64,000 bases of DNA from Polyporus tsugae (GCA_024305745.1 JAHRBS010000002.1:2976001-3040000), one strand, 5' to 3'; positions 44,586 through 57,799 are shown, numbered from the stretch's first letter. Program-made: numbers and translations. The notes: a model not told the origin generated them from the sequence alone.

Positions 44586-47500
44586 GTCAGTCCACGTAGG
44601 ATGCTTACTCAATTTGTGTGCAACTGCGACCTTCACATCCATCTCGTTGGGTCTACTTTAGGATGAGGAAAGGTAAGTGAATGCGGAAGATAAGTCAATG
44701 TACCTTTGTGGATGCCGTGCCCGAGACCTCCGGGAGCCGCTCGAACTCCTCGTCTCTCCGCCGTGGCACCTTATCCACCAACTATCCCTCACCACTGTGC
44801 TGTCCATTGCGGGAACTGAGCATTGCTCGGCTCACTGAGATGTTCCACAACCCAGTTGCTGTTGTGGCCTGACTGCTTTAAAATGTACCAGTTTGAAGAC
44901 GTGATTAGCAGACATATGTGTGGCAAGTACAGTCAACTGGCATACACACCACAAAACTATGCTCCGTCGCCACAAGGAGTGCCGGACATTGAAGGTACGG
45001 GAGCTTCTGCCTTGCTGATGGCAAACGGTGTTGTGTGTTCAGTGACAGACATTCTGCGAGCAGAGAGAGAGAGAGAGAGAGGGATGTAATGCTGTTGACA
45101 TCAGGTGACAGACGACTCGGAGCGCAGTGGAGGGGGCCAGCCGCGAGAAGGGGAAAGGCGACAAGGACCGGCTGTCACAATGTCATATACCCCATTAATA
45201 ATTCCAGAGTCGTTTGAGTGCGCACAGGCCAGCCAGCTCATGATGTGTCAGCGCACGGCCCACTGGTGCCCGGTGCCGCTTAGGCTCAAGTTTCCCCCAA
45301 CCACTTGTCTCCGAGTCAATTCCGAGGTTATATTCTGATTCCGTATCAAACCCTTCTCGGTCTGGTCTCGCACACAACTCTTACAGTGCGCTCCCTCACT
45401 AATGCAAGGACTTGAAGTCAACATGAATGTATTTTCAACTTCAGCCAGACAATTTACATTTCGGACGTGTGCACCTAGACTTGGTGCTGCAGACCTTCGC
45501 GCGCACTGCGGATCACCCCAAATATTAATATTGCTTCCGCATGCACTTAATTCCCTCCGCCGATTAGAGCCGGGACCGTGTTTCAAACTGTGCCGAGACC
45601 ACTCTGTCATGATGATATTCAGGCTCAATTTTCCCTTCAGGCCGGACTAAATACTATTTGCATCCTTGGCATTCAACAAGCTTCAGGACTGTCCCAGGCC
45701 ACACTGTCCATGTCGTCTCCTTGCGCTATAGGATGCTAGAACTCGTTAGTTAGAAAGTCAGAGTAAGACTTATACGCATGAGTCTGGGAAAGGCAGCAAA
45801 GTGGAGAGCAGGGCCCCAAGCGCAACTCGAGATGTTGTATCGATTTGCACGTTCTGCATCGTGTATTTCTGTAGCGACTGTCCACCGGACTGCGAGGATG
45901 CAGGTAAATCAGTAATACAGTATTTTGACAGACCCGATGAGCATCCATCAGCGCAGGACCATTGCAACCGGACAAGTCTCCCCGCGGCCGGTTGAAATTT
46001 TGGACTGTGTCCGGGGACAACATGTCTGTACTATCCAATTCGAGAGGTACTATGACGGATGGCCTGCCCGCCGAAATTGTCAGCCAGGTTACACAACTTC
46101 CGCTCATATAGTAGGCCTCGATTTACGGCAAAACCCCGAGCGAGCATGCAATCAGCGCGAATGGGGCGCCCGCTTCGCAAAGTGAGGACGGCCCCACATT
46201 TGACGCGCTTCCAAGCGCGGGGTTCTATTTCCCCCGCAGGTGGCTAAAGCCATTTCCTCCGTCTGGGCATTCCGTAGGTGAGTCCATTCGTCCGCAACGC
46301 TGTGGCGCCAGTCTCCCGTCCGGCTCGCCCGTGATGCACGTTTACGAGTTTACGAGTCACGCCCTGCGACCGTCGTGATTGCGGAACATCGTGCGCTTGG
46401 ACCGTGTGCACATATCCCGCGCACGGGCCAGCCTCTCGCTACAAAAGGGGTCCGTGAACGCGCTGAACAGACAGACTCCCCCCCGCCACACTACCGCTCG
46501 ACATTGCACTGACCACTTCGCTGGCCACGAGCCGATCCTGAGTTTCGACCAACGCGCTCGCAACCTCCGTTGGCAGTGTCATGGTCTCCGTATGGGGCTG
46601 GCTTTCATGACCGACATGTTCCCTGCATCGCGTGCTGTATGTCCGGTGAGTTGTTTGCACGCCTATCCTGTACCTAGATCTAAAATACGATTGTCAGTTC
46701 GTCTTGAGACCTGACGATCTATTCGCTCATCTACGTACCTGCAGATCAGGGTCCCCGGCCGACCTCCACGCGAGGCCAAGTGCAATTACAGTATCTACCG
46801 CCGCATCTGGTGAGTCAGGGCCGGACGCCGAGGTTGTCGTGCTGACGACATTTGTCACATCTATTAGATCTTGTCCCGGTAAGCTGAGTAGGCTTCGCGC
46901 GGCGGGTTCGCTAGGGGAGTCTGTGCCGTCGCTCTGAGCGCAATCTCCCGCTCCTTTAGCACTAACTACCCACTCTAGACTCCAGGCGCGTGAGCATCGT
47001 CCAAGAATACTGAAGGCCGCGTACCTGTTCAACTGCCCGTCCCGCCAGGTACGTGTTCTCCCGACGGCAGGGCCGACGCCTAACCTCCCTGCAGCAGTTC
47101 CCAACTACCGGTTTGCATCTCGACCACCTCAAGTTTCGCTTGCGCGTCCAAAACCCCGCAGTTCTGGGGCACACCAAGGCAGTCCTGATCGCATAAAATA
47201 TATTCGGGCTCTGTTAGCGTAGTTACACCGTCTCGCGTACGTACTGACCCCAGCCTGCCAGACGCGCTACCTCTCGTGCTCGCCACAATCACCCGCCGCG
47301 CACCGCGGTTAAGTTCCCGAGTCCATCGTCAGGCACGCGGGCTGGTGATTCCAGCCGACACCAGCGTGGACTCCCCGCTGGGAGGCTCGTCGGGGCGCGG
47401 CGCCCACCTGGCGGAGTGCCGTCCTCGTTCACGGCCGTCTTGATTCCAGCCGACTCCGGCCGTCCATGACGTGTTCGTGCCGTCAGGATGTCTTCTGAGC

Positions 47501-50332
47501 TTGGCGGCTCGCCGGGCAGATGACATCTCAACGGATGCCGGATTTGAGGTACGCGCTGCATGCATTCTCTTTTGTTCACGCATAGGCGGCGGCGGCGTCG
47601 ATTCCGTTTGGCGCAAGCTCGGGGCCGTCCCGGATACCATTTGAGGTGGCTAGAAAGCCCGGATAACCTCGTCAGCCGTGCGCACGCGTGCTCTCGCTGA
47701 GAGACTCACCACGATGGCGAGCGCGCTCCCGAGCGTGGTAAGCCAGTACCGTGCTCATATGAACACGGGCCCGTGCCGGGGAGAGGTCGGGAGGCGGTCT
47801 ACCGACGCCCGTTCAACGGGATCTTGATGATCCTGTGCTCTGGGTCAAGTCGACCTCATGCCCGCCGGCACCGAGTCTCCCATTCTCGGCTTCTGGACGC
47901 CCTAGGCGTGTCGCATGGACTCCATTACGTCCGTCCGAGCTGTACAGCTTGACCCGAGTGGCGCTGCCGGCCGTCCGTCTAGCCTAGGACGCGAGTTGCC
48001 TCCGGGCACCCGTCTTCGACGCGGCCAAAGACCAAGTTTTGAAAGTCATCTCCAGCAGCCGGGAACCGTTCGTGCGTGCTCCCTGGGACCCACAAACACC
48101 GCGTAAAATGTACGCCACGCCATGCAAAGAGACGGGCGGGAGAGGTTGCGCGCACTGTGCCCGGCCAGACATGAAATCGCGTTTTCGGCCGGATTTCCAA
48201 CCTCGTCCGATCGCCGCAAAACCGGCCGCACACGTTGTGGGGCGATGCATGGGTCCTAAATATAAGTATTAGCATGCACGGACACGCAGGTGGCGTGAGG
48301 GAGACCTGGTTTTCTCACTCACTGCGCACAGAGTTCCGGCTCGCGCACCAGCAGTATTGTCCCGGGGCTTGTCAGCCGTCGTTTGGAGCTCATCTAGCAT
48401 CGCTTGGCGTGCCCCGAACGACGGTTAGACGGTCCCAAGCGGGGCAGAGGTAGACGAGGCGGGCGGTGATGAGACACGCGGCACGGTGCAATGAAACCGA
48501 CATTTTGCGTCAATTTTTGAAACCCTCGTGAGCGGGGAAAAATGGCGCCGGCGAGTCGTGCAGATGTTCGTGGATGCTTGTACGCCACTTGCGCCGACTG
48601 GGCGAGGTTGTACACTTGGGGTACATATCGCGTGTTTGGTGGATGGGGCAGGGAGCGGCCATGCGGATGCCTCACGGCCCACTTCCGAATGCATGCAGCC
48701 TGCTGTACCATCAATGCTGGCGTCCTGGGAGATGGATTTTCTGGCTGCATGTCAGCGCATCGTCAGCGGAAAGACGATATACATATACTGCGAGCATGGC
48801 GTACCTAGGCGGTGCTGATCCCGGGCACTCTGCGCGGCCAGACCGCCGTTCCTTCCGCACCTGCATTGTCGGGGAACCATGCGCGTTGCATTCGCGCAGT
48901 TTCCACACTTGGCCCGCACGCCTGGGGACATTCTCGAGGCCAGACGAGTGGTGCGTCGGTTGTGGCGGCTTCGGACTTGATTGCCGGCACAAGTCACCTT
49001 GTGGACGCCTTTGCGTACGCGACGGCCAACGTCGCGGCGGCATCGTGGCTGCCTATTTCAGGTCAGCACAGAGGTTGCGGAGAGAAAAGATATCGCGCGT
49101 CGAACTCACCTTCGAGGGGAGGTGCCAATGTTGAGCTCTTCGGGCAGACTGTCGCCCGTTCCTTCCACACCTGCGCTGCTCTCGGCCCTTGTGTCCGTTC
49201 CATTCATTCCCCAATCGCCTATGCGACGGAAACATCGTGGGAACGTGAAAACCCCTGAGAGTTCGCGTGAGATGCGAAGGAGAAGGAGATCTGGAGCGTG
49301 GACTTACCCACGCTCGAGGGCTCGAATCCCGCCTCTTGCGGGCATGTCCACGCCGTTAGAATGGCGCCGAGCCGTTCCTTGCAACGCATAGGGGCTGTTG
49401 AGAACCCGATTGATGGGTTCGGGCATGTGGAGGAGGAGGTGGTACCGTGGTAGGTGGGCGCTGCCTGTGGCGGGGACGATGTCGGGCTGAGTCGACGTTC
49501 TCCGGCCGGCTCACAAAGCTCGCGTGTTGCGAGCTGTCGCAACACGCCGACGGCGCTGGTTTGATGTGACTGTAATGTTGCAGGGCGTACAGGTGGTGTG
49601 CAGAGGTCGTCGGGAGCGAGCACGGCCGTCTAAGCAGGAGGACGGCGACTCTGGACGCCGGACAGCGTGTACCGTCGGGTGCATAGTGTCCGACGCTTCC
49701 TTGGCATCAGAAAGGCGACGAGAGCTGCTTTGGGCGCAGTGAGCATGCAGGAAACAAGAACAGCAGGCGGGAGACTCACCTGCATGTATGAGGCCGGCGA
49801 GCGAGGTCCAGACAGACAGGAAATGGTCTCCCTGCCGCATGCTTGTGAGAGAACATTGATGAACGCGTCCGATGCGAACTTGCAAGCAGTTTGAGGGGTG
49901 TCCGACGTGTTGAATGGCGGGAAATGTCGAATTCTCGGCCTGCAACTCGAGAGATCAGGCGAGTGCGGCCGAGATTGAGGACGGGGTGCGATCCTTGCGC
50001 GGAGAGATCGAGAGGGGAGATGATAAGGTACCTGATAAGCGCGAATACGAATCGTGCAGGGGCGGGACTCGGGTGGTAGAGGCAGAACAGGGATGCAGGC
50101 GAGGGACGATAGCAGGCGAGGGAAGCATTTAAGAGAAGGTGGAGACGAATGGGCCGAGTGCAGCCATGTACTGCTGTGGACGTATTTGCGCCGGAAGCGA
50201 GTGTGGGATGTCGTGGAAGGGGGTGGAGAGGCCAGCGGAGGAGGTTGAGAACACAGGAGACGAGGGAGAGGCTCTCTGAAAGAGCCGGCGAAAAGAGAGG
50301 ACACGAGCGCCTGAAAACGGGCAGCTGGCCAG

Positions 50333-50950
50333 CTTCAAGTGTCGACGGAGGTGACGGTTGTGGTTCACGCGCACGGATGGACTCGGAGGCGTTGCCCGAA
50401 ACAGTAATCGACGCCCACACGTGGCACGGGTGTCTCCAATGGTATAAATTCTCTATTTGCGTCGTGGCCGCGGGTTTTTCTCAACTCATTTCCCGGACTC
50501 GCACTATTGTCCCCCTGCGACATACTCATCCTTTCTCGCAGGAGTCTACCGCAAGTCCCAGACGGACATGCTGTTCCTAGCTGGAGCGCACGCCATCTTC
50601 ACGAATGTCGGAAACGGCGAGGGCGTGTTTTTCCTTACCAGGGCCGGGACATCCTCTCCACGAAGCTTCCCCATGGTTAGTCCTGTATATCTGTGTTTCC
50701 CTGTACTATCTACTCCATGAACTGTCAATGCATTCCATTTCGCCGTCTCATGCTCAGAGGTAGCGTCATATCGAAAGCGCACCCACATTCCACCGATGCG
50801 GCATCAGGTCTCGTCAAGGCATTCTTTTATCGACTGTAACTACACACTTCAAACCCTCGTCTGTCTTGCTAAACCGTGTCCGCCCTAGAACTATTGTGGG
50901 GTAGTGGGTATGCACCATAACTAGACACGCCAAAAGCGCACGAGCGTCGA
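50333..50950 (+). repeat. Promoter module, unit V
   Basis: Nearly identical to unit IV, offset 9333, with CACGTGGCAC at 50419 and a TATAAAT box at 50443-50449. Confidence 0.7.
50568..50720 (+). CDS. Conserved 50-aa ORF in promoter module (unit V)
   Basis: Same protein as the unit IV ORF. See that entry for its features and the doubts about whether it is coding. Confidence 0.35.
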   Translation: MLFLAGAHAIFTNVGNGEGVFFLTRAGTSSPRSFPMVSPVYLCFPVLSTP

Positions 50951-50972
50951 AGGTTGAACTTCGAAACGCGCC

Positions 50973-51393
50973 TGAACGCACCTGTCGAGGACGGACCTAG
51001 TACTCCGCTACTTAAAGTGAGCCCTACGAAGCACCCAACTCAGTCGGTGTCGACCAAGGCCGCCCGTTCCGTGCGAGAGATCTGGACCGAACCCAGCACG
51101 TTTCGCGCACAAGCACGCCGTCCTCGCGGCCCTCCGAAGGCACGCTCGCCTCCGATTGGCAACAGCTCCACCCTCCCACGTTCGGGACCTGGGACGACGT
51201 CCCAGAGCACTCGGCCACCGCGGCTCAGGCAGGTTGCTCCCTGTCGCGCTCGGCCCACCGTCTGCCGCCAGCTCGAGTTTGGGGGGACGTCTCCCATATC
51301 CACGCGAACGCAGAACGCTCGAGAAGCCCGCCATGGAGTTGTGCTCGAAGGAAGCCCCAGAGGACACTGGCCGATAAGCCGGCGGAGGGGCGC
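50973..51393 (+). pseudogene. BTB type 1 relic (unit V)
   Basis: Copy of the unit IV relic carried along by the segmental duplication, with the same FAHKHAVLAAL and LLPVALG blocks and the same breaks. Confidence 0.6.
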
Positions 51394-51792
51394 AGGGTGT
51401 ACAATGCTGGAGCCTGGTGTTGCCAGAGCGTCGAGATTCAGACAGGCGCGGGGGGGGATGATGAGGGACGGCAGGAGCGACTCGAAGGCAGAGCGGCCAG
51501 TCAACTAGTCAAGTTGGAGTCAGGCACCTGAGCAACGCGCATATCCCATTTCGAGCAGCAGAAACGCTTGCATGCACAGCTGAGTGGTGAGTAGGCGAAG
51601 CCTCCGGGATGGGCGGCGCGGGGTACAGGTACAGGCTAAGCAACGATGAGGGTATATAGATGATCGATCCGAATTCTACACGTTTTGTACAACAATCCGC
51701 TACCCACAGTCCAAGTCCGTTGTACAAAGCGTACCATTCGAATGGAGTGCCAGTGTCAACACAAAGCCGCGCCAGACGCCAACAACGTTAAC

Positions 51793-52978
51793 TCAAGACT
51801 GCGCGGGGTTGTCTTCTGCGAAGTACTCGTGGTTGTCGGCGTTGAAGACCGCCTCGGAGGGGCTGCTCTGCGCGAGCGACTTCGCAGCAGTCTGGCCGTA
51901 GACGTAGTCTTCGGTACCCCCGTTGACGGTGAAGTGCGATGCCTGTGAGGTGCGACAGTGCCGTCAGACATCGGTGGTTCCCATGGAAAAGAAACACCAC
52001 CTGGAACGTACCTCGTGGATGAGCGTGCCCGCGCGCGAGTCGGTGCCGGTGTTGGGCGCGTCCCAGAAGGCGCCGCAAAGGTAGATGACGCCGAAGTCGT
52101 CGGGGTAGACGTACGCGTACGTGTCCGAGTCGGTGCACGTGCAGTCGTACGTGAACGTCGTGTAGTCGTGCGAGTTGATGTTCGTGAAGTGGCTCTGCGC
52201 GGTGCTGTGGCGCGAGCTCGTGTACGTGCCGAACCACGTCGTGTAGCGCGTCGTGGAGGACGTGTGGCTCTCCAGGTACGACTGCGCGGCCGCGGCGTAG
52301 CTCTGGGCGGACGGGGCCGCGGTGTTCAGCGCGGACTGCTCGGAGGACGAGCAGCCGTTGAACGACGCGCGTTTGGCGAGGGCCTGCGCCGGGCGCGCGA
52401 CCGCGAGCTGGCCGCCGGTGAGGGTCGCGACGTGCGACTCGGCGTCCGCGCGGATCGAGGAGACCTCGTTGTGGGCGTTCACGAAGTGGAAGAGGTTAGA
52501 CGCCTCAACGGTGTACTTGCTGTGGCCGGTGCCGGTGAAGTTGTACGCCGACGAGACTATTAAGGAACGTTAACTACCGTTCCAGCGGTCTATGGCACTG
52601 AAGGGAACACTTACGGTCATGGGTGACCGACACAGACTGATTAGGCTCAAGAACAGTGAAGGCCGAGGCATCCGTCAAGTTGGCCGCGTTGCTCAGGGAG
52701 TACTTGACCTTCACACCGCTGAAGCTAGGGCTGGCGCCGTCGTCGGTGGTGATGGCAAAAGTATTGGCGGGAAGGTTGTTCAGAGCGCCGCGGGGGTCGT
52801 TGAGGAGCTTGACGGTCTCGTCTCCAGTGTTGGTGAGAGTGGTTACGACCTTGAAGTTCTCGACACCGTCAACGGCGTCGGAGCCGGTGACCTTGAGGGA
52901 GAGACTAGGCGCGGCAGCAACGGCGGACGCGGTGGCTGCGAGAGCGAGCAGCGCAGCGCGAACGGAGGTGGAGAACAT
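51793..52978 (-). CDS. Secreted peptidyl-Lys metalloendopeptidase (M35, aspzincin)
   Basis: Three exons, 52615-52978, 52012-52556 and 51793-51942, give 352 aa. Residues 1-19 are a signal peptide (hydrophobic core ALLALAATASAVAA). The propeptide ends at a Lys-Arg at 183-184. The mature enzyme of about 167 aa starts near NGCSSSEQSALNTA, the length and start known for mushroom enzymes of this type. Zinc ligands are H302 and H306 in HEASH and D315 in GTEDYVYG, with E303 as catalytic base. Enzymes of this family cut proteins before lysine outside the cell. The 69-nt intron between exons 2 and 3 falls exactly between HE and ASH. This is the only complete copy; the duplication breakpoint at 52341/52342 lies at the start of the mature part (near E194). 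Neighbouring truncated copies are at 32925 and 42460. Confidence 0.93.
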
Positions 52979-53060
52979 GATGTCAAGGAGTGATGGAGGA
53001 GAGTGCGACTGGAACACAGTAGACCAGATGACCGAAGAAAAGGCAACGCCAACGAGCACT

Positions 53061-53067
53061 CTTTATA
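53061..53067 (-). promoter_or_regulatory. TATA box of the M35 gene
   Basis: TATAAAG on the minus strand, about 83 bp upstream of the start codon. It is present only at the complete copy, because the truncated copies lost their 5' part. Confidence 0.6.
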
Positions 53068-54759
53068 CCGCAGCGGTATTTGTAGATCTGACCGCAAGGC
53101 TTCGAAGTTCGGGCCTCGAGGGCGCAAGTTGCTGGGTTGGGAGAAGCAACGATTCGAAGCCATGAATCCATTCGACTCGATGCCAAGCCGCGAGCATCGC
53201 GTGACTGCGCCCAACAGAACATCGTCAGCGAGCAAGCCACGGGGAGACCGACGGTCGAACTGTGCGGTTCGTGAAACGGCGTGATCCAGACAACAGTACC
53301 ACTGCCGATGTGGATAGCACGACGGCGAACATAGGTACTGCCAGAGAGTGTTCCCTCTACGGCCGAGTGCCGCCGGCTCGGAAGATTATTTGAATATTAT
53401 TTGCAGGGTCAACCTCGCAACCAGAGCAGAGTATGGACGGAGGCCAGCATTGTAGTCTTCTGACCAAGAGCCGTTCAGCTCAATGAATGCAGTATCCGGG
53501 AGATGCCTGCAACGGAGACGATAAGCGAGCGGTAAAGGAAGGTTAGAAGTAGGGATCAGCACGTCCGGCAAAAGTCCTGCGGCCAACGGTGGGCGAAATC
53601 AAGTGCCTGTACGTACCCGACGAAGCAGTCAGCCAGCGTGGTGCCACCTGGTTCCAGCCGAGATAATCACAGCTCGTCATGCTTGCGGTCGACGAGAATG
53701 GAACGAAACAAACATCCTGACAAGTCCAAGTGGTGGCGATAGTGACGGTAGGAGATAGAGATGGATTGTGTCCAGATAGGGTATACGTAGTAACGTACGG
53801 GAGCGTCCGGACTGTCATGGCCCGTGGGCGCTCCGACCAGGCGCCCACACCAACACCGGAAGTACAGAAAGTTACAGGGAAGTTATACGACTCGGATCCT
53901 TGTATGAACCATGCGGTCTTCCCTTCCTTCCCTTCTGTTGGCCCCTTCATGCGATACCACTTCCTTCCCACCTGCTTCACAACCACATGCAGCTTCCCCT
54001 GCTATCGAAATGCCAAGCCACCCCCGGCCGGTCTTCACGGCCCCCTCACGGACAGTGCAAATTCGTCACTGACGACAGACTTCGCTATTGCAGCCGTTAT
54101 ATCAGTAGGCCTTGGTGTCTTCGTACGATATGATCTCGTGTTGGAATTTGGTGTTGGATTGATGGCATATGTCCCGTTTTTCAGAGTCGCTGGTCATGAG
54201 GGGAAGGGTCAATATTCGGAGGTTGGTCGAACTACTCCTTTAGGTAGAGGAGAGTTTTGTTTACTTAGAGGTCGAGACTCTGGCCGCGCGCTCGGCACGG
54301 CCGACGAGGCCCGGGCGCAGGTTTCCACTAGTATTTGTGTATCCACCAGCGATATAGGTTGAAGGTCCGAAGCCCACTGAATAGGTCTCACTGAGCTGTT
54401 CGAATGTTGAAGCTGGCTGCTCGAAGCAGCTGGGCATGACGAATTGTCAGCTGCGCGACACGATATCAAGGATCCTGAGTCCCGACACATTTGTCATTTG
54501 GAAACAATTTCGGGGATATTGCTACCAGGATGAAGGTCCCATGGCGGTTCCACTCTCCGTGGGTAAGTCAAGAGACTCGACGATTCAGCCTGATCACCCT
54601 CAATTGCACAAACATGGCATAATTGTCCGCGTTAAGTGTGCTGGACACGTCAAACCACATTGCCCAGGACATACCACGAACGTCGAGACTATGATACACC
54701 CCCCATCCAATTATCCAAGCGAGAGCGAATTCAAGGCACGGGCCAATATCGAACACAGG
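53068..54759. other. Intergenic region, possible unrecognised minus-strand gene
   Basis: Nothing recognised. On the minus strand the frame 53986-53600 (starting MVVKQVGRKWYRMKG) is followed by splice-like signals: donor GTACGTACAG near 53620 and CAG acceptors near 53580 and 53515. A second open piece ends at 53386. It could be a small multi-exon gene, but I know no family for it and the plus strand is equally open (53730-54362). Confidence 0.25.
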
Positions 54760-57465
54760 TCAAATCTCCTCCGTGAATCGGCTCTCATTTCCACCGGGCG
54801 CGCCGTGCTCCGTCTCCGGTTCGACCGCCCCCGCACCTTCCTCCTCTGCGGGGGGCCCCGACCCGGAGGGTGCGGCAGCATGCCCCGCGCGGCCCTCGGG
54901 GGCCTTCTCCTGGCGGCGGCTCAGGCGGCGTGACGCGTTCGCGCCGCCTTCACCCTGAGCCCCGTTCGTCTTCTTGTCGACCTGCGCGCACACGCACTCA
55001 CGTCAGAACACACGCTGAAGAGAACACTTCAATTGGCAAAGGGCCTACCGGGTACCCATGCGCGCCGTACTCCATGTTCTGCCCTGCGGGCCCGTGTGTA
55101 TACTCCGGAGGCTCCTCTACGTCCCGCGCCTCGACGTACACCGCGTCGTCGTCCTCCTCGCGCTCCTCCTCGACGCTCGAGCCTTCCTCCTCCGACTCCT
55201 CGCCCTCATCCTCGCTCGTATACCCCACCGCGCGCACTGCCGCGTGCACCGGCCCGGACCGCTCCATCTGCTCGCTCGCGACGAGGTACCGCGCGCAGAG
55301 CATCCGGACGTCGTTCCACCACTCCATCATGTCCTCATGCGAGCGCGCCCGGAACGCCCACGCCCGCCCCGACCCGTGCCCCCGCCCGATGATCGAGTCC
55401 TTCATGTTTCGGAACGAGCCCGCGTTCGCCACGCCCGTCCCGTCCTTGCGCTCCTCGATGTGGAACTTGTGGCTCTTCCCGCTCGCCGTCGACGGCGGCC
55501 CGAGCGTACACATCGGCAGGAACAGAGAGAACAGTGGCTGGTGCGCAAGCGCGGGGTCCGACGACGCGTACTCGTGCAGGAAGCCCGCCGCGGTGAGGAC
55601 GTAGTACGACTCCTTGTACGCGCGTGTGTAGCGCTTCTTGCGCTCCAGCAGGCCGTCGTGTACCGGGTGGACGCTCGGGTCGTCCTTACTCGGATAGTTG
55701 ATCACCTGCGGATCGCGAAGCGGCGTCTCGGGGTCGACGAGGTGATCTTCACGTGCGGCGAAGGAAATCCACTCGCGGTCGGGTGGGAGTCCCGCCATGT
55801 CGCGCTGGAGGTGATTGAACAGCTCACCGACGCTGCTGTCCAGGCGCGTCCGCCATTCAGCGAACGTCGCCCACGCAGACTGCACGGCCTGGACGAGCGA
55901 AGCCTCGAACATCGCAGATGACGCCTGGGTGAGGAGTAGCGACTTCTGGAGGGCGTTCTCCGTGTGGACTTGTTTAAGAAGCTGGCGGGAGACTGCTTGG
56001 TTCGCGACGTACGGATCGGTCTTCGCGGTAATGTTAAGCGGAGTGTTCTTGTAGATGGACACGTTCGTGCCGAGGTCTCCAATGAACTTGGCAGACAACT
56101 CGCGCTCCTTCGCCACGGCCGTAGCGAGTTTACCGGTGTCACTTTGGATGTTCTGAGGGGAATAAATTGAGCATGCATTGCACCAGTAATCAAACACCGA
56201 CATTCGTGAACGTCATGCGAACCAAACGTGCGCAATGTAACACCATGTATAAACCAATCCGTGACATTCGGATAGATACGGTGTGGGCACAATGCGCTCC
56301 TCATAGCACCGGGACTAAATCCACGAAAGAAGCACCCCTACAAACCTGACCACACTTCGGGGGTGTCGCTGAGAGACTTTCTTTCTCCGATCATCACACG
56401 CGTTTCGTTACGCGAAATAAACAGAGTGATTTTGTGTGCACGAGGCGCAGCGCTCACGCCAGCAATGACGTCTATCCTCATACCTAAAACACGACCCGAA
56501 CAAGAGAACGGAAGGAGAGAAAGTAGGGGACTAGTGAATTCACAGGTGTCGGTAGTTGCTACCTTTTTGGAGCTCCCAAACACCATCCTACCACTCGTTA
56601 CCCCAGTCTCTCGAAGGGGAAGTAGTCTCACCACCAGGCGCATTGGACCACACCCCGACGAAAACGGCCCACGAGACTAGGAGGGAGGGTTACGTCCAAT
56701 ACGTCTAGTGGATTTTGTATAGACGGGTGGGGAGAGGTGGTGCAAACTGAAAGATATCATGCGTCGTTCCACCCGCGACAGCCCGATATTCCGAACATCA
56801 AATGAGATCGCGCGGGAGTAGACGACAGAACCACCTCATGCCACGCGTTGTACGGCAAGAGAGTCGAGACAATGCTCCACCACCTCCTTTCCTGCTCGCG
56901 ACCGCTTGGGTCGCAGCCGCACCCATATGCACATGTACGCACATGACCGTCTATGTGAACAAACGTACCTTGATATGCGCCTTGATCTCCGTCCTCAACT
57001 TCTGGAGGTGCTGCACGATAGACCCCTCGACGGTGCGGCCCAAATTCGCGTGTTGGTCGGCAATCGCACGGGTCTTGTCGCGGATGCCGTAGAAGATGTC
57101 CTACTCTCGCACATAAAGTTTAGCAATGGTATCGGAGAGAACAGGGGCTAGTGGCGCACCTGGAGCCCGCCCTCGCCCAAGAACTGGTTGCCCGACCGGA
57201 AGGGGACCTGGACGACGCCAGCGAGCTTGGTCATCTCGCGTGCGACATTGTTCTCGATATCTGCGATGCCCTCGAAGTAGGAGATGAGCTGCTTGACGAT
57301 GGCCTTCCACGCGGTGAAGCGTTCGATGAGGATGTCCGAGGGGCGGAGGTCATGGGGGGCGATGTTCTTCTTGATGAGGGACTGGCTGCGGGAGACGGTG
57401 GAGCCGCGTCTGCTGGTCGGGCGCGACAGGGAGGTCGTGCGGGAGATAGAGACGGTCTCGTTCAT
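54760..57465 (-). CDS. BAR/PH-domain protein resembling Slm1/Slm2
   Basis: Four exons, all splitting between codons: 57160-57465, 56969-57100, 55028-56152 and 54760-54981 (594 aa). The Ser/Arg-rich N-terminus is followed by a helical region at about 30-280 (RFTAWKAIVKQLISYFEGIA, IRDKTRAIADQHANL, LATAVAKERELSAKFIGDL) that fits an F-BAR-like domain. A PH domain is at about 310-440 (HDGLLERKKRYTRAYKESYY ... GRAWAFRARSHEDMMEWWND). The C-terminus is acidic and disordered. In yeast the Slm proteins bind PI(4,5)P2 at the plasma membrane, sit at eisosomes and pass TORC2 signals to actin and sphingolipid control; the same domain order supports that role here as inference. The last intron (54982-55027, 46 nt) is short; if it is retained the protein ends 9 residues later, at 54998. 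Confidence 0.85.
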
Positions 57466-57514
57466 GGCAGCAGAGGAGAGGTCTCGGGAGAGAGGGAGGT
57501 GGGGCTGGTCGCAG

Positions 57515-57521
57515 TTATATA
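57515..57521 (-). promoter_or_regulatory. TATA box of the BAR/PH gene
   Basis: TATATAA on the minus strand about 50 bp upstream of the start codon at 57465. Confidence 0.5.
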
Positions 57522-57799
57522 TGTCACCTCTCCCTCCTGCATCCTCCCAATTGGCGCCCGCGTCCGCCTGACGTCACCGTCCATTCCCGGTGGCACCCTT
57601 CAGCTTACTGGCTTGGCCGCCAGACTGCATCTGCCTCCTGGGCCTCTACGATCATGCCGAGTCCAGAGAAAAGAATCGTTCTGATCCATACAACTTGTTG
57701 TATCCCGGCGAGTCTACCTAGAGCGGGCGCGGCAGGTACGTATGAAGCTCAAGTATGGTTAACCTAATCTACCGATGCAACTGCATACAAACGTTCTAG

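Larger units (their letters stand above)
43009..52341. repeat. Tandem segmental duplication, unit 2 (9333 bp)
   Basis: Second full unit. Net differences from unit 1 are small deletions, for example 32 bp near 45246 and 15 bp near 46108, and a different minisatellite. Its right end runs into the complete M35 gene, so the ancestral locus is the right one. The interior (44590-50330) again holds no gene I recognise. Confidence 0.92.

Noticed and set aside
53730..54362. Plus-strand ORF of 210 codons
   Set aside because: No recognisable domain, and the opposite strand shows equally long ORFs with splice-like signals.
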